Below, piece after piece: positions 27,572 to 40,224 of a stretch of DNA of 64,000 bases. The stretch's first letter is position 1, and the number at the start of each line of letters is the position of its first letter. Source of the stretch: Cichorium intybus (taxonomy: Eukaryota > Streptophyta > Magnoliopsida > Asterales > Asteraceae); NCBI GenBank assembly GCA_023525715.1, contig CM042012.1:53187004-53251003 (forward strand), read 5' to 3'. The notes below the pieces were generated by a model. The model saw nothing but the letters and a program-made list of their open reading frames with translations, made no database searches and had not been told where the DNA came from. Position numbers and translations under genes: made by a program.

Positions 27572-29376
27572 TGTAACGCCAAGACATGTTTTAATATGTA
27601 GTTATAATAAAAGGGTAATTTGGTCTTTTGGACAGAAAGGATTTGGTTTGTAATAATATTTTGAGTTTTGGACTTAAAATGTTATAAAATCTGATTTTTG
27701 TCATAAACTTTGTTAATTGTGGCAAAAGTTCAATAAATGCAACTCCAGGGACTAGTTTGTAATTTCTGGAGGTATAAATAGTGGGAAGGTTCTCCCACAT
27801 GTGCAGAATTTTTGAGAGCTACGGGAGGGTTTTCATGGTATGAATGTTGCAGAAATTGGAGTGATCTTGAAGACTTAAAGCTAGAAATTGGATTATAGCC
27901 TTTGAATTGAAGGTTTGGAAGCTTTGAAAGTAAGTATTTCAAGTTCTAGTTTAATTGTTCTTGGTGGGTTTTTGTGGATAAACTGAAATCTGCAATTTCA
28001 GTGAATTCCATGAAGTTCTCACATGATTTCTGGGTTTAAACATGTTCATATGATAAGAATATGACATTGAAACCATTGAAATTGATGAATTTGAAGTTTT
28101 GGGGTTTTTGGAACTAAGAACCCTAATTCTTCCTTTTGATTGATTGAGTTGGTTTCAATGGATAAAAACCTTGTGTTAATGGAGGGTTTTAGCCTGGGAA
28201 TGAACCCCAAACGATTAAGAACAGCAATAAGAACTTAAAATGTCAAAACTGCATGCTACAGTGCAAAATCGCGACTGGTCTGGAAAACTGTCCAGACGCC
28301 AGGCGCGGTGCGCCCATCTGGCAGAGAGCTCAAATGTGTGAATTTTCACTAGGCTTGTCCGATTTACCTCAAACTTGAACCATAAGTCCATAATGGTTTG
28401 AAAAGTCCTGGAAAAATATTAAATTGAGTTTTCGACTCCTCGGGGGCACTGTAGATCAATACGAATGCCTCGGTAAAGAGTATAACTCATGAAAAGATAG
28501 TAAATGGAAAGTTTATCATCTAGATATTGTTTGTAATGTTACAATATTGATCTCTTATGCATTAGAGTCAATTAGAATGATTGTTAACCTATAATCATTA
28601 TGAAAATGAATGAAATTATAGGTACGGGACAAAGTCTTACGGAATACATTGGAAGGCAAGAGTTAACTAAAGCTAGTAGTAGCAAGCCTTCAGGTGAGTA
28701 ATCTCACTTATATCCGATGTGATATATATATTGGATGAGCAGCTCCAGATGGAAACAATTTTGGGGACGAAAATTTACAGATTTCATGATGAAATAAAAG
28801 ACAATATCAGATAAGCCGTGAGTCTGATATAGACAAGAACGGAGCTGTGAGTCAACAATAATGATACGACAATACCAGATAAGCCGTGAGTCTACGATAG
28901 ACAAGAACGGAGTTGTGAGTCAAACCTTGAAAAGGCAATACCGGATAATCCGTGAGTCATTGAGATGGCAAGAACGGAACCGTGAGTCTAGGCAAAAGCG
29001 GGATAAACCCGTGAGCCATACATGATCTTGTGTTATGTAATAATGCATATTTATTTTGTATAGAGAATTGTATTCTTATACATGTTATAGTAGATGTGAT
29101 TACTCATTGGGCTTTATAGCTCACAGTTTATTTGATATGTCCCTGCAGGTGAGGGTGATCCCGCCAAGGGGAAAGATAAAGTCCGTGACTAAGGACTTAG
29201 GATTTGAAGTAACGACCCGGCTTGAAGGATGTATAATATCTTATGTATTGTAATCCTTGATACTCTTGTACCTGTTGTGTTAACAAATACCCTTTGAATA
29301 TGTTTTTATTGTAAAATATTTGGTTTTAAAAATAAAATTTTTTATGGGGTGTCTTGTTAATAAGTCGGGTGTTACA
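27572..29376 (+). repeat. 3' LTR of the 20.9-29.4 kb gypsy element
   Basis: Begins TGTAACGCC and ends GTGTTACA, 1805 bases. Nearly identical to the 5' LTR, with a short extra 'gagttttg' near 27662 and only one AGGCGCGGTGCGCCC unit. Confidence 0.95.
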
Positions 29377-29403
29377 ATACATTAAAAAATTATTAATGTA
29401 ACA

Positions 29404-32722
<3,319 letters not shown>

Positions 32723-32731
32723 TTATTAGAA

Positions 32732-32888
32732 GAGTAAATTACACGGATGGTCCCTGTGGTTTACCAAAACTAACACTGAGCACACAAGTTTTGGATTTAC
32801 ACTAGATGAGTCACTTAACTTTTCTTAAACGGACACATTGGTCCCTGTCAACGTTACCGTCAATTCTCCAACGTTAAACCCCCAACAT
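32732..32888 (+). repeat. Left terminal inverted repeat of the MULE
   Basis: Begins GAGTAAATTACACGG and contains 'ggtccctgtggtttacc', 'ggatttacactagatgagtc' and 'aaacggacacattggtccc'. It matches the inverted right end with roughly ten differences by eye. Mutator-type TIRs often carry transposase binding and promoter sequences. The GRF ORF starts 12 bases inside it. Confidence 0.92.
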
Positions 32889-32899
32889 GTGCCGTTCAC

Positions 32900-33361
32900 G
32901 TGGGGGGTATATTCGTCATTTCAATTTGGATACTTCGTTGCAACTTATTAAAAGCGGGAAACACATGTCCTTTACTTCAAATGTCGAACATTATCAACAC
33001 ACACATTTGGTGTGGGAGAACTCGAGGAATTCACGAAGCAGCTATGGTCGTCTGCATATGCGGGAGGCAAGCAAGTCTGTGTACCTCATGGACTAATCTT
33101 AATCCAGGGCGGCGTTTCTGGAGATGTCTACAATGTGGGTTTGTGGGTTGGTCGGACCCTCCGATGTGTCGTAGATCGTTGATGATAATTCCAGGTTTGT
33201 TGCAAGCGAGGCGGAAGCATATGGATGAAATAGCTCGACTTGAAGGTGAACTCAGGGTAGCTCGATGGTACAGGATGGTTGTTGTTGTTTCGTGGATTTT
33301 TTCCTCATCTATTGGATGTTCACTACATTTGAATAGGTTTGGGTATTTAGTAATTAGTTAA
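32900..33361 (+). CDS. GRF-type zinc-finger protein, MULE-borne
   Basis: The 153-aa open frame begins next to the left TIR. Residues 52-93 carry the GRF zinc-finger signature: CICG (Cys52, Cys54), TSWTNLNPGRRFWRC (Cys76), CGFVGW (Cys79) and DPPMCRRS (Cys90). IIPGLL follows, then a coiled-coil-like stretch (RRKHMDEIARLEGELRVARW) and a hydrophobic C-terminal segment (about 124-142) that could be a membrane anchor. GRF domains bind single-stranded or structured nucleic acid in other proteins, and small plant GRF proteins of this layout occur widely and often near transposons. The loop between Cys76 and Cys79 is shorter than usual. Residues before ~50 have no GRF features, so the true start may be the Met at residue 49. 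It is convergent with mudrA, in the place that the second gene holds in maize MuDR. A helper role is inference. Confidence 0.7.
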   Translation: MGGIFVISIWILRCNLLKAGNTCPLLQMSNIINTHIWCGRTRGIHEAAMVVCICGRQASLCTSWTNLNPGRRFWRCLQCGFVGWSDPPMCRRSLMIIPGLLQARRKHMDEIARLEGELRVARWYRMVVVVSWIFSSSIGCSLHLNRFGYLVIS

Positions 33362-33363
33362 CT

Positions 33364-33873
33364 TTTATTGGAATCCTATTCGTAGAAATTCATATTTTGG
33401 GGTGTTTGATCTTCATGTTTATCGTAGTATGTACTAGTATTGTTAGGAAATTACAACTTCATCTTAGTGAAATCTGTTCATGTATGAAGTGTTTTGTAAT
33501 ATCCATCAAGATATGAATGAATGTTAACTAAATTTCCTAGCATTTCTGTATGCGCACAAGGTCATGGTGGTAGTAATCTCATTCTTATATACCTTCAATC
33601 ACAGCAAATGTATTGAAGGCTTTGATGGGGGTGGGAGGTTCTTGAGATTTCAAGGGGGTTTTGGAGATTAAATCTCAGCAAATGTCTACATTAAACAAAC
33701 ATTCGTAGATATATTTTGTCCAAAGAAAAAAGTACATTTTTTATGTTGTAAGTACTGATTGTTAAACAAGGAACCAACATACTACAGACACCCACATAGT
33801 ACATGGCCTAAACATACTACGTTACCCAAAAGCTTTCTTGTACCCCTTCGACATCCCTTTGGTTTACTTCTCG
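33364..33873. other. MULE internal spacer
   Basis: Noncoding DNA between the GRF ORF and the LARD insertion. The last ~10 bases (33867-33878, minus strand) hold the original final codons and TAA stop of the small helical ORF that continues at 39914. Confidence 0.55.
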
Positions 33874-33878
33874 GACTC

Positions 33879-34422
33879 TGACAGCGCAGCGGTCGTCGTG
33901 CGGTCAAAAATAAAAGAAATACCTAACACACACTAGTATAGCGGTAGTCAGGGTCGATCCACAGGAGCTTCATGGTTAGACTAGATGAGAGATTACCAAC
34001 TAATAGTGTCACAGCTATAGTCGGAGGATCTGGTTTCTATTTTCCTATCACTAACAAATGAGACAATGCTCTAATACTCAAGCCAAGCCAAGCTATGTCC
34101 AAATGACCTAGTCACTTTCTGAAATCAGAAGTACATCTCTGACTCAGAAGCAATCAAAGGCATCCAAACTAGCAAAACCGAGCAAAGCATAAACTAGCTA
34201 CTAACTAAGTCCTATTGAACAGTTATTAGCCAAGGTTTAATGCTTACCAAATAACCTAATTAGCTACTGAATTCAACCAAGGAAAACAGTCCCTGTTTTT
34301 ACTCTTTTTCTCCAGACAAGTCCTGGCACGAAAAGTGAGAATACCCAGACATATTTGATATAATTTTATCAAGAACAGGGCTCAACAACGCCTAAAATAC
34401 TTGATATCACTAGGCGTTGTCA
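33879..34422 (-). repeat. 3' LTR of the LARD, internally deleted
   Basis: 544 bases against 1096 in the other LTR. The missing part corresponds exactly to 39233-39784 and is bounded by AGTCCC at both ends (39227-39232, 39779-39784), one copy of which remains. Elsewhere the two LTRs differ at only a couple of positions that I see. Confidence 0.9.
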
Positions 34423-34424
34423 AA

Positions 34425-34436
34425 CACCCCACACTT
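34425..34436 (-). promoter_or_regulatory. LARD polypurine tract
   Basis: AAGTGTGGGGTG on the minus strand lies directly upstream of the 3' LTR. The core AAGTGTGGGG also appears at 35062-35071, 35271-35280 and 37287-37296. Confidence 0.7.
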
Positions 34437-35456
34437 GTGCCTTGCTTGTCCCCAAGCAAGAGAGTTTTTAACAAATTATAATAGAGAATCAAACAATTTT
34501 TGACTGTGTTTAGTTTCAAAGTTTATTGCTCTTTGAGTTAGAATGGAATAGTTCGTGAAAACATAATTGAGTTGTTCTTTGGAATTCATGGCTTTCTAAA
34601 GAACCCTTGATTACAAACTTTCTGTCCACAATGAAGTGTACTTACTCGTTCAGATTCTAAAGGCCATTAAGGAATTGTCCATGACTTTCGATGTTGTCCG
34701 TGTAGCGAGCTTTCAGAAATATCATCCCAGACCAGACGATCTTAGGTGATAAGGTGCATAAGGCCCACCCATTTTAGACCTACCGGCTCGAACAACAAAG
34801 GCCACAGATTGACTTTTCCTTCCTAAATTCCAATCCTAAAACAACTCAATCTTCTAAACTCATAAAACTCAACTTATTTGACTAACTAAGAGCATGATCA
34901 CAACTAAACAGTATTTCTTGAAAAATACTAATGCTATCACAATCATAAACCATTCATTTCAAAATTGCAATTTATTAAAAATTTTGAAAAAGTTTGCTAA
35001 AATTTTTTAAAAATTGATCATTTCTGCAAAAATTTCAAAAATTCTCTTTCGACCGTCCACACCCCACACTTAAAACCGTACAACGTCCCCGTTGTACAAA
35101 AATTATTTCAAAGCAAGGGAGAAAGAGTTACCCCTTTTTGGACGATGGACTGCTTGGTGCTCAATATCACAGGTATAATGCGTACAAATGGATCCTTGAG
35201 TTCGTATTTTGGAGTTGTAGCGCTACAGTGAACACGCCGGTGGTCGAGACAAGTGGAGGGGGCACGGTGACCCCACACTTGTCTGAGACAACTCCCTCTC
35301 AGATTGGTATATCATGCATCACTTAACAAATAAATTAAAAACACATATGACAGAGATATAAACAGAAAAAATATACAGAAAGATGTGTCATAAGTTTGTA
35401 CATATATCCCAAAAAGAATAAAAAGATAAAAAGAAAAAGATAAAAAAAAAGGTACA
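34437..35456. other. LARD noncoding 3' internal region
   Basis: No open frame of interest. It contains two further AAGTGTGGGG words (35062, 35271) and an AT-rich block at 34975-35045. Confidence 0.6.
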
Positions 35457-36704
35457 TCAATCACTACTAGGCGGCCTGGAAGGTCCGGCCTCATGATCGT
35501 GGGACCTGGCTGGGAATGGTCGAGGGTGTCTGCCCTGGGCCGATGCGGTCTGAATAAGTACCTCCCCGATCCACTCGAGCTGGTCCAAGACTATCGTGAG
35601 CTGACCCTCAATCCGCGTGACTCTGGCATCCAATCGGCGGAGGGCTGATGGATCGACCTGCTCCGTCTGCGGCTGTGCCGGCTCTGGTACTGCTGGCTCT
35701 GGTCTCCGGCGTCTCCTGCCGGGCTGGGCGTACGCGGGCTGAGGTGCCTCAGGAGGCTCGGTCGGTGCCCGAATGTACTGCCCCGGGCGCTGCAGCTCAA
35801 TGAGCCGCATCCTCTCCAGGGTGCGTGCTGTAGTGCGCGATGGAGGCAGAGCGGTCAAGGAAGCTGCTATGGGGGCAGTGAGAATACCAAATGAGCGGGC
35901 CAGACGGGTAATGAGATACCCCCTGGCTAGTGGGCTACTGGAGGAGGCGCCGGTCGAGTGGGTAGAGAGAGCGGTCGTAAGGGCGAAGGGGAGATGGAGG
36001 AATCGGGACGGGTCGAGGAGAACCCACAAAAATGTCATGTCGTCCCCAGACACCTTCTCGCCTCCCTCCCGCTGCATGATGGAGGTGGAGACGATACGGT
36101 GCATGAGGCGGTGAAGAGGATCGCGTAGGTGGCTCTCCCTCGAGGTCCCTGCCTCGTACCTGACGTTGGACAATGGTGTCCAAACCTCCATGTTGGGAGC
36201 CCTGTCCGGCTCCCCCTGAATACAGGTCCCGAAGAACCGGGTGAAATAGCGGTGCTGGAGGTCCTCGGCAGTGTAGATGCCTGTGCGCCTCCCAAACTCC
36301 CGGAGGTTGCACTCCCTGTGCTCACCTCCCAACCGAAAACATACGAGCCTGGAGCGCGGGTCTCCCGCCCTGGGAGCGAAATGGACTGTAGACAGGAACT
36401 CCAGGAGAAGCTCTGTATAGACCACATCCTCATCGGTGGCCATGATCCGGTCCCAACCTCTGCACGTGAATGACGCCTCCTCGTGGGTCCAGGTGCGATG
36501 TAAAAATGGCTCAATCGCACCCCAGAGCCCTGCGTCTCTCAGAATGTCTCGATCAATGACTGTCGCCTCAAGGACCCGGCGACAAGTCAATGCATCCCTC
36601 CGCGAGGTATACTCTACAGAACTGGCCAGCTCCGCGGGAAACTGGAGGAAAGCGTGCTCCAATCTGAACATAATCTGCAAAAGAAAACACATGGCACAAA
36701 ACAA
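35457..36704 (-). CDS. ATHILA ORF-1-like retrotransposon protein
   Basis: The 415-aa open frame has no breaks. The N-terminal two thirds carry the pattern of the plant ATHILA ORF-1 family: LEFLSTVHF, VCFRLGGEHRECNLREFGRR and GIYTAEDLQ, with a conserved helical tail (PLARGYLITRLARSFGIL). A Pro/Arg-rich linker follows (about 310-350), then a heptad-like segment (ALRRLDARVTRIEGQLTIVL, ~360-385) that could be a coiled coil, and a basic, polar C-terminus. The function of ORF-1 is not established; a role in particle assembly or RNA binding is a guess. The frame is much more GC-rich than its surroundings. The first in-frame Met may be early, and MFRLEHAF at residue 12 is an alternative start. Confidence 0.7.
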   Translation of the reverse strand: MFCAMCFLLQIMFRLEHAFLQFPAELASSVEYTSRRDALTCRRVLEATVIDRDILRDAGLWGAIEPFLHRTWTHEEASFTCRGWDRIMATDEDVVYTELLLEFLSTVHFAPRAGDPRSRLVCFRLGGEHRECNLREFGRRTGIYTAEDLQHRYFTRFFGTCIQGEPDRAPNMEVWTPLSNVRYEAGTSRESHLRDPLHRLMHRIVSTSIMQREGGEKVSGDDMTFLWVLLDPSRFLHLPFALTTALSTHSTGASSSSPLARGYLITRLARSFGILTAPIAASLTALPPSRTTARTLERMRLIELQRPGQYIRAPTEPPEAPQPAYAQPGRRRRRPEPAVPEPAQPQTEQVDPSALRRLDARVTRIEGQLTIVLDQLEWIGEVLIQTASAQGRHPRPFPARSHDHEAGPSRPPSSD

Positions 36705-37442
36705 AAAAATTTTGCAGAATTAGTCCTTTTCTTCCCAGCCGCACCGCGGCGCAGCCCAAGAGCAAGGGCGCGGCGCGGCGTGCGACTGTTGCCAAACCCC
36801 GAATCAAATCCTCATTTTAACCTGCTAAATCTCATTTTAATCATACCACAAGGTAGCCTAGGTGCCGATTAGCTCATCTAGGGTCTCCATTTGGCAAAAC
36901 AAACACCCTATGAGCTAGCATTAGTGATTCTAAGTTTTGAACTATTTTTGGGCAAATCACTAAAATTAACTACCTAATCACTAGTTTTAACGAGTAATAG
37001 ATAGTTAGAATGGCATACCTTAGTAGTGGGAACAAAATAAGCAAGAAAAATTGTAAGAAAATTTTCGATCACCAGAGCTCCGAGTCATATGTGGGTCGTG
37101 CGAGCCGCGGTTCGCCTTATAAAGGAGAAAAACCGACTGATCATTTACCGCGTCGCGGGTTTTCACTTTGCGCGGCGCGCGTATCACCAAATCAACCCCT
37201 GCGCATCGGGTTGGTTTACGATCCCGCGTCGCGTAATTCAAATGTCCGCGGCGCGGACTTCAAAAATTTCAACACTTCTCAAATGACCCCACACTTATTT
37301 CAAACCACTAGTACCTGCGAAAAGATTGATGTATTTTTGTGTTTTATTCAAAGAAATATATCCTAACTTATGACACGATGGGTTGCCTCCCAACAAGCAC
37401 TAAGTTTAACGTCTTCAGCCAGACGTGCAGTTCCTTCTACAA
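36705..37442. other. LARD internal spacer with GCGC-rich repeats
   Basis: Noncoding. It contains clusters of CGCGGCGCG, CGCGTCGCG and CGGCGCAG words (36738-36785, 37080-37260) that recur in the LTR at 39600-39725, plus one AAGTGTGGGG PPT-like word (37287-37296). Confidence 0.6.
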
Positions 37443-38078
37443 CTACGGTGGATCGTATGCCTTCTTTCCTTGTTGCTTTTCTACTTCCACCGTCCTTTCG
37501 CTGACCCACTGCCCTTCAAACTTTCCTGGGTCGAATGGCTTGCTGGTTCTCCTACTGCTGCCAGGTTGCTGCTTTCTGATTAATTCCCGTGAGTGCTTGG
37601 AGGTAGCTTTGAACCTCCAAGCTCGGTCCTTTCTTCTGCACCTCTTCAAAGTCAAGGGCTTGACGTGAAGCGTGCCTAGCACTGCTCCCAGTAGTTGTCT
37701 TGTAGATTTTATTTTGCCAGTGTACCACGTGCCATCTTCAGTTTGCAATGTTGGCTTGCAATGCCAGTAAAGATTTTCCAATCGACTAGGATTGAAAGGC
37801 AACATATCAGGATGCTTCCATATGTCCTCATCGATGGTATTTATCACATCTAATTTTCCATTCATGAATGGATCATGAGTGGTGATAAAATCATGTTTAT
37901 TATTTTCAAATATTAATTCGCCAGCATCAACTTCTTGATCATCGTCCAACAGGTGGATCGGAACCAAGAGTGAGCGTCTTATTTGATCTGATGGTGGTAC
38001 AAAGTCACCCATCACCAGATCCTTTCTTTCAAATTTCTCAAAATTTTCAAAAATTACAGGGTCAGGGGTTATTGTCAT
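37443..38078 (-). CDS. LARD ORF 2, unknown protein
   Basis: 211-aa open frame overlapping the end of ORF 1 by 17 bases in another frame, so the two may once have been one protein or be linked by frameshifting. The N-terminal half is acidic (LLDDDQEVDAGELIFENN). A tryptophan/tyrosine-containing centre (ENLYWHCKPTLQTEDGTWY) is followed by a basic tail (LKRCRRKDRAWRFKATSKH) that could bind nucleic acid. No family recognised. Part of the pol-less LARD. Confidence 0.5.
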   Translation of the reverse strand: MTITPDPVIFENFEKFERKDLVMGDFVPPSDQIRRSLLVPIHLLDDDQEVDAGELIFENNKHDFITTHDPFMNGKLDVINTIDEDIWKHPDMLPFNPSRLENLYWHCKPTLQTEDGTWYTGKIKSTRQLLGAVLGTLHVKPLTLKRCRRKDRAWRFKATSKHSRELIRKQQPGSSRRTSKPFDPGKFEGQWVSERTVEVEKQQGKKAYDPP

Positions 38079-38703
38079 CTACACCCCCTTCCCTAAAAAC
38101 ATTGGCAATTTCAAAAATTTCAGGAATCGTTGGGCTGGGATATGTACTGTCACTTACAGCCCCCTCCACAACATCCTCATTAACCAGATTATCTGGTGAT
38201 GGTATGGATTCACTCATCACCAGCTCGATATTATCAACATTTTCAAAAACATCAAAAGCTGTTGAGTCAGAGGTAGCATTGTCACCTACAACCCCTTCCT
38301 CAACAACATTTTCGACCATCTTAGTGGTCTCTTGACTTTCCCAAGGTGTATGCCCTTCCATCACATATTCAGGTGATGCAAGTTCACACACATTATTATT
38401 GGTATAAAAGTCACTCGCCTCCGGCTCTGGCGAAGGTGGTGAACATTTCCAACTTTCCTCTAACCTATCTAAAGAAGCTTGCACTTTTTTAAGAGCTTCA
38501 GCCTGGTCCTTCTGCTCATGGTAGTTGTTATACATAAATACCCAAAGTTGGGCCCAAGTTACAGAATTCTCAGGCTGAGATGACTCCTCGGTCCGCCATC
38601 CATTGTCATCGGGTGATCCATTGTAGCAACCATCCTCGTAATAGGTGTCGGCCGGATTTTCATAATAATCATACTGATCCGGGTACATGTAATCACCCAT
38701 CAT
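38062..38703 (-). CDS. LARD ORF 1, acidic unknown protein
   Basis: 213-aa open frame starting about 90 bases after the PBS, in the position of gag. It is strongly acidic and begins with Tyr/Asp-rich sequence (MMGDYMYPDQYDYYENPAD). A short helix-prone segment follows (EQKDQAEALKKVQASLDRLE, ~85-105), and then Asp/Glu/Val-rich imperfect repeats. There is no zinc knuckle or capsid signature. Function unknown; position is the only hint of a gag-like role. Confidence 0.5.
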   Translation of the reverse strand: MMGDYMYPDQYDYYENPADTYYEDGCYNGSPDDNGWRTEESSQPENSVTWAQLWVFMYNNYHEQKDQAEALKKVQASLDRLEESWKCSPPSPEPEASDFYTNNNVCELASPEYVMEGHTPWESQETTKMVENVVEEGVVGDNATSDSTAFDVFENVDNIELVMSESIPSPDNLVNEDVVEGAVSDSTYPSPTIPEIFEIANVFREGGVDDNNP

Positions 38704-38793
38704 AAGGATGTACGCATACCAAAAATCAGCAAACTAAAATCAACATCAAAATCAGAAACTAAATCCTACAAATCACCGAATCTAAGCGCACAG

Positions 38794-38812
38794 CTCCCCG
38801 GCAACGGCGCCA
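38794..38812 (-). promoter_or_regulatory. LARD primer binding site (Ogre/Tat type)
   Basis: TGGCGCCGTTGCCGGGGAG on the minus strand, five bases from the LTR end. This PBS is characteristic of Ogre/Tat-group gypsy elements and related LARDs (tRNA-Arg type, from memory). Confidence 0.85.
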
Positions 38813-38817
38813 AAATT

Positions 38818-39913
38818 TGACAGCGCAGCGGTCGTCGTGCGGTCAAAAATAAAAGAAATACCTAACACACACTAGTATAGCGGTAGTCAGGGTCGATCCA
38901 CAGGAGCTTCGTGGTTAGACTAGATGAGAGATTACCAACTAATAGTGTCACAGCTATAGTCGGAGGATCTGGTTTCTATTTTCCTATCACTAACAAATGA
39001 GACAATGCTCTAATACTCAAGCCAAGCCAAGCTATGTCCAAATGATCTAGTCACTTTCTGAAATCAGAAGTACATCTCTGACTCAGAAGCAATCAAAGGC
39101 ATCCAAACTAGCAAAACCGAGCAAAGCATAAACTAGCTACTAACTAAGTCCTATTGAACAGTTATTAGCCAAGGTTTAATGCTTACCAAATAACCTAATT
39201 AGCTACTGAATTCAACCAAGGAAAACAGTCCCAATAAGGTCCAAACACAATTCAACACAAACAATCAAACACAAATACTCAAAACACCGAAAAGCTAAGA
39301 TTAAAAGTAACCAAATGCTTTTCATTCACCAAAAGGAATTCCAAATACAAAATCAGTAACCAAATGTTTCTAAAACAGAAACCTAACTGCTCAAAGTCAG
39401 TGGTAGTCACTCCCAAAGACTTTAGCTACAAAACTACTTTCTACTAAAAAGGAAATTAAATCAAAAATCATAAAATACTAATTATGAGCTTGCTGAAATG
39501 GAATCCTCGAGTCAAAGAGCTTCCAGGTCGATGTTTACACCCGGTCTTTGCTAGGGTTTTCGGCTGGAAATGCATCTATTTATACTTGCAAATTTCCCGC
39601 AACCGCGCCGCGCAGAAGTGAAATCCGCGGCGCGCGTACTTATCTTTCCCCGTTTCTTCGGAATTTAAATGTGTTCCACCGCCTTAAGCCCGCGTCGCGC
39701 AAATCTCAAATCCGCGGCGCGCGCACGACTTCTCTTGATTTTCCATTCTTTCCATACTTTTTCCTTTTGTACACCTTTAGTCCCTGTTTTTACTCTTTTT
39801 CTCCAGACAAGTCCTGGCACGAAAAGTGAGAATACCCAGACATATTTGATATAATTTTATCAAGAACAGGGCTCAACAACGCCTAAAATACTTGATATCA
39901 CTAGGCGTTGTCA
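38818..39913 (-). repeat. 5' LTR of the LARD, complete
   Basis: 1096 bases, with the full sequence including the 552 bases lost from the other LTR. GCGC-rich palindromic words lie at 39600-39725. Confidence 0.93.
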
Positions 39914-40224
39914 GACTCAAACTCAAACTCATATTGGATGAGCTTCTGTTTTCCTTTGTAGATCTCCACTTCGGCTTCCAATACTTTCTCCATGTCGTAG
40001 ATAAGATTCATCATCTTCACCGCGATTGCTTTGCTCTCCCTCATTGTCTCCTGAGATATCACGTAGTTTATGTAGCGTGGCCTTGTATTCTGCTCTTCGA
40101 AAAGTTCTTTGCGCACATCATAGTCTGCTTGTATCATGTGTTCCAACTCCTTTATAAACCTACGATTGTTCTCCGATTTGTGGATTAGGTTTTTCAGCAT
40201 CGCTTCCAAGTCTTTACCTTTCAT
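39905..40224 (-). CDS. Small helical protein of the MULE, tail altered by the LARD
   Basis: About 107 residues from Met at 40224. The sequence is rich in Glu/Lys/Met with heptad-like spacing (LEAMLKNLIHKSENNRRFIK, then MMNLIYDMEKVLEAEVEIYK), predicting a mostly helical, coiled-coil protein. No family recognised. The LARD inserted in the Ser codon close to the end: after GAGTC the frame enters the LTR and stops at TAG after Asp-Asn-Ala. On the far side (33867-33878) the uninterrupted frame would have had two more residues (Glu-Lys) and TAA. The insertion therefore swapped only the last two residues. It lies on the same strand as mudrA, ~670 bases downstream of its end. Confidence 0.55.

Larger units (their letters stand above)
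20953..29376 (+). mobile_element. Complete Ty3/gypsy chromovirus (Tekay/Del-like), inactivated
   Basis: The element is 8424 bases long. Its 5' LTR is 20953-22771, its 3' LTR is 27572-29376, and a perfect 5-bp target duplication ATACA sits at 20948-20952 and 29377-29381. PBS and PPT are present. gag-pol is in order PR-RT-RNaseH-INT-chromodomain-like tail, carrying at least five disabling lesions. The LTRs are nearly identical apart from a 21-base duplication unique to the 5' LTR and a short insertion in the 3' LTR. Insertion is therefore fairly recent, and the coding lesions may have been inherited or occurred afterwards. Confidence 0.95.
33879..39913 (-). mobile_element. Pol-less LARD-type retrotransposon (Athila/Tat-like)
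   Basis: The element is flanked by the 5-bp duplication GACTC (33874-33878 and 39914-39918). Its LTRs start TGACAACG and end GCTGTCA on the minus strand. Behind the complete 5' LTR is the PBS TGGCGCCGTTGCCGGGGAG, the type used by Ogre/Tat-group elements. A PPT-like AAGTGTGGGG precedes the 3' LTR. Internal ORFs are two acidic/unknown proteins and an ATHILA ORF-1-like protein. No protease, RT or integrase is present, so this is a large retrotransposon derivative that needs another element's enzymes. The 3' LTR has a 552-base internal deletion. Confidence 0.88.

Noticed and set aside
35773..36473. Plus-strand frames opposite the ATHILA ORF-1-like gene
   Set aside because: Shadows in a GC-rich coding stretch.
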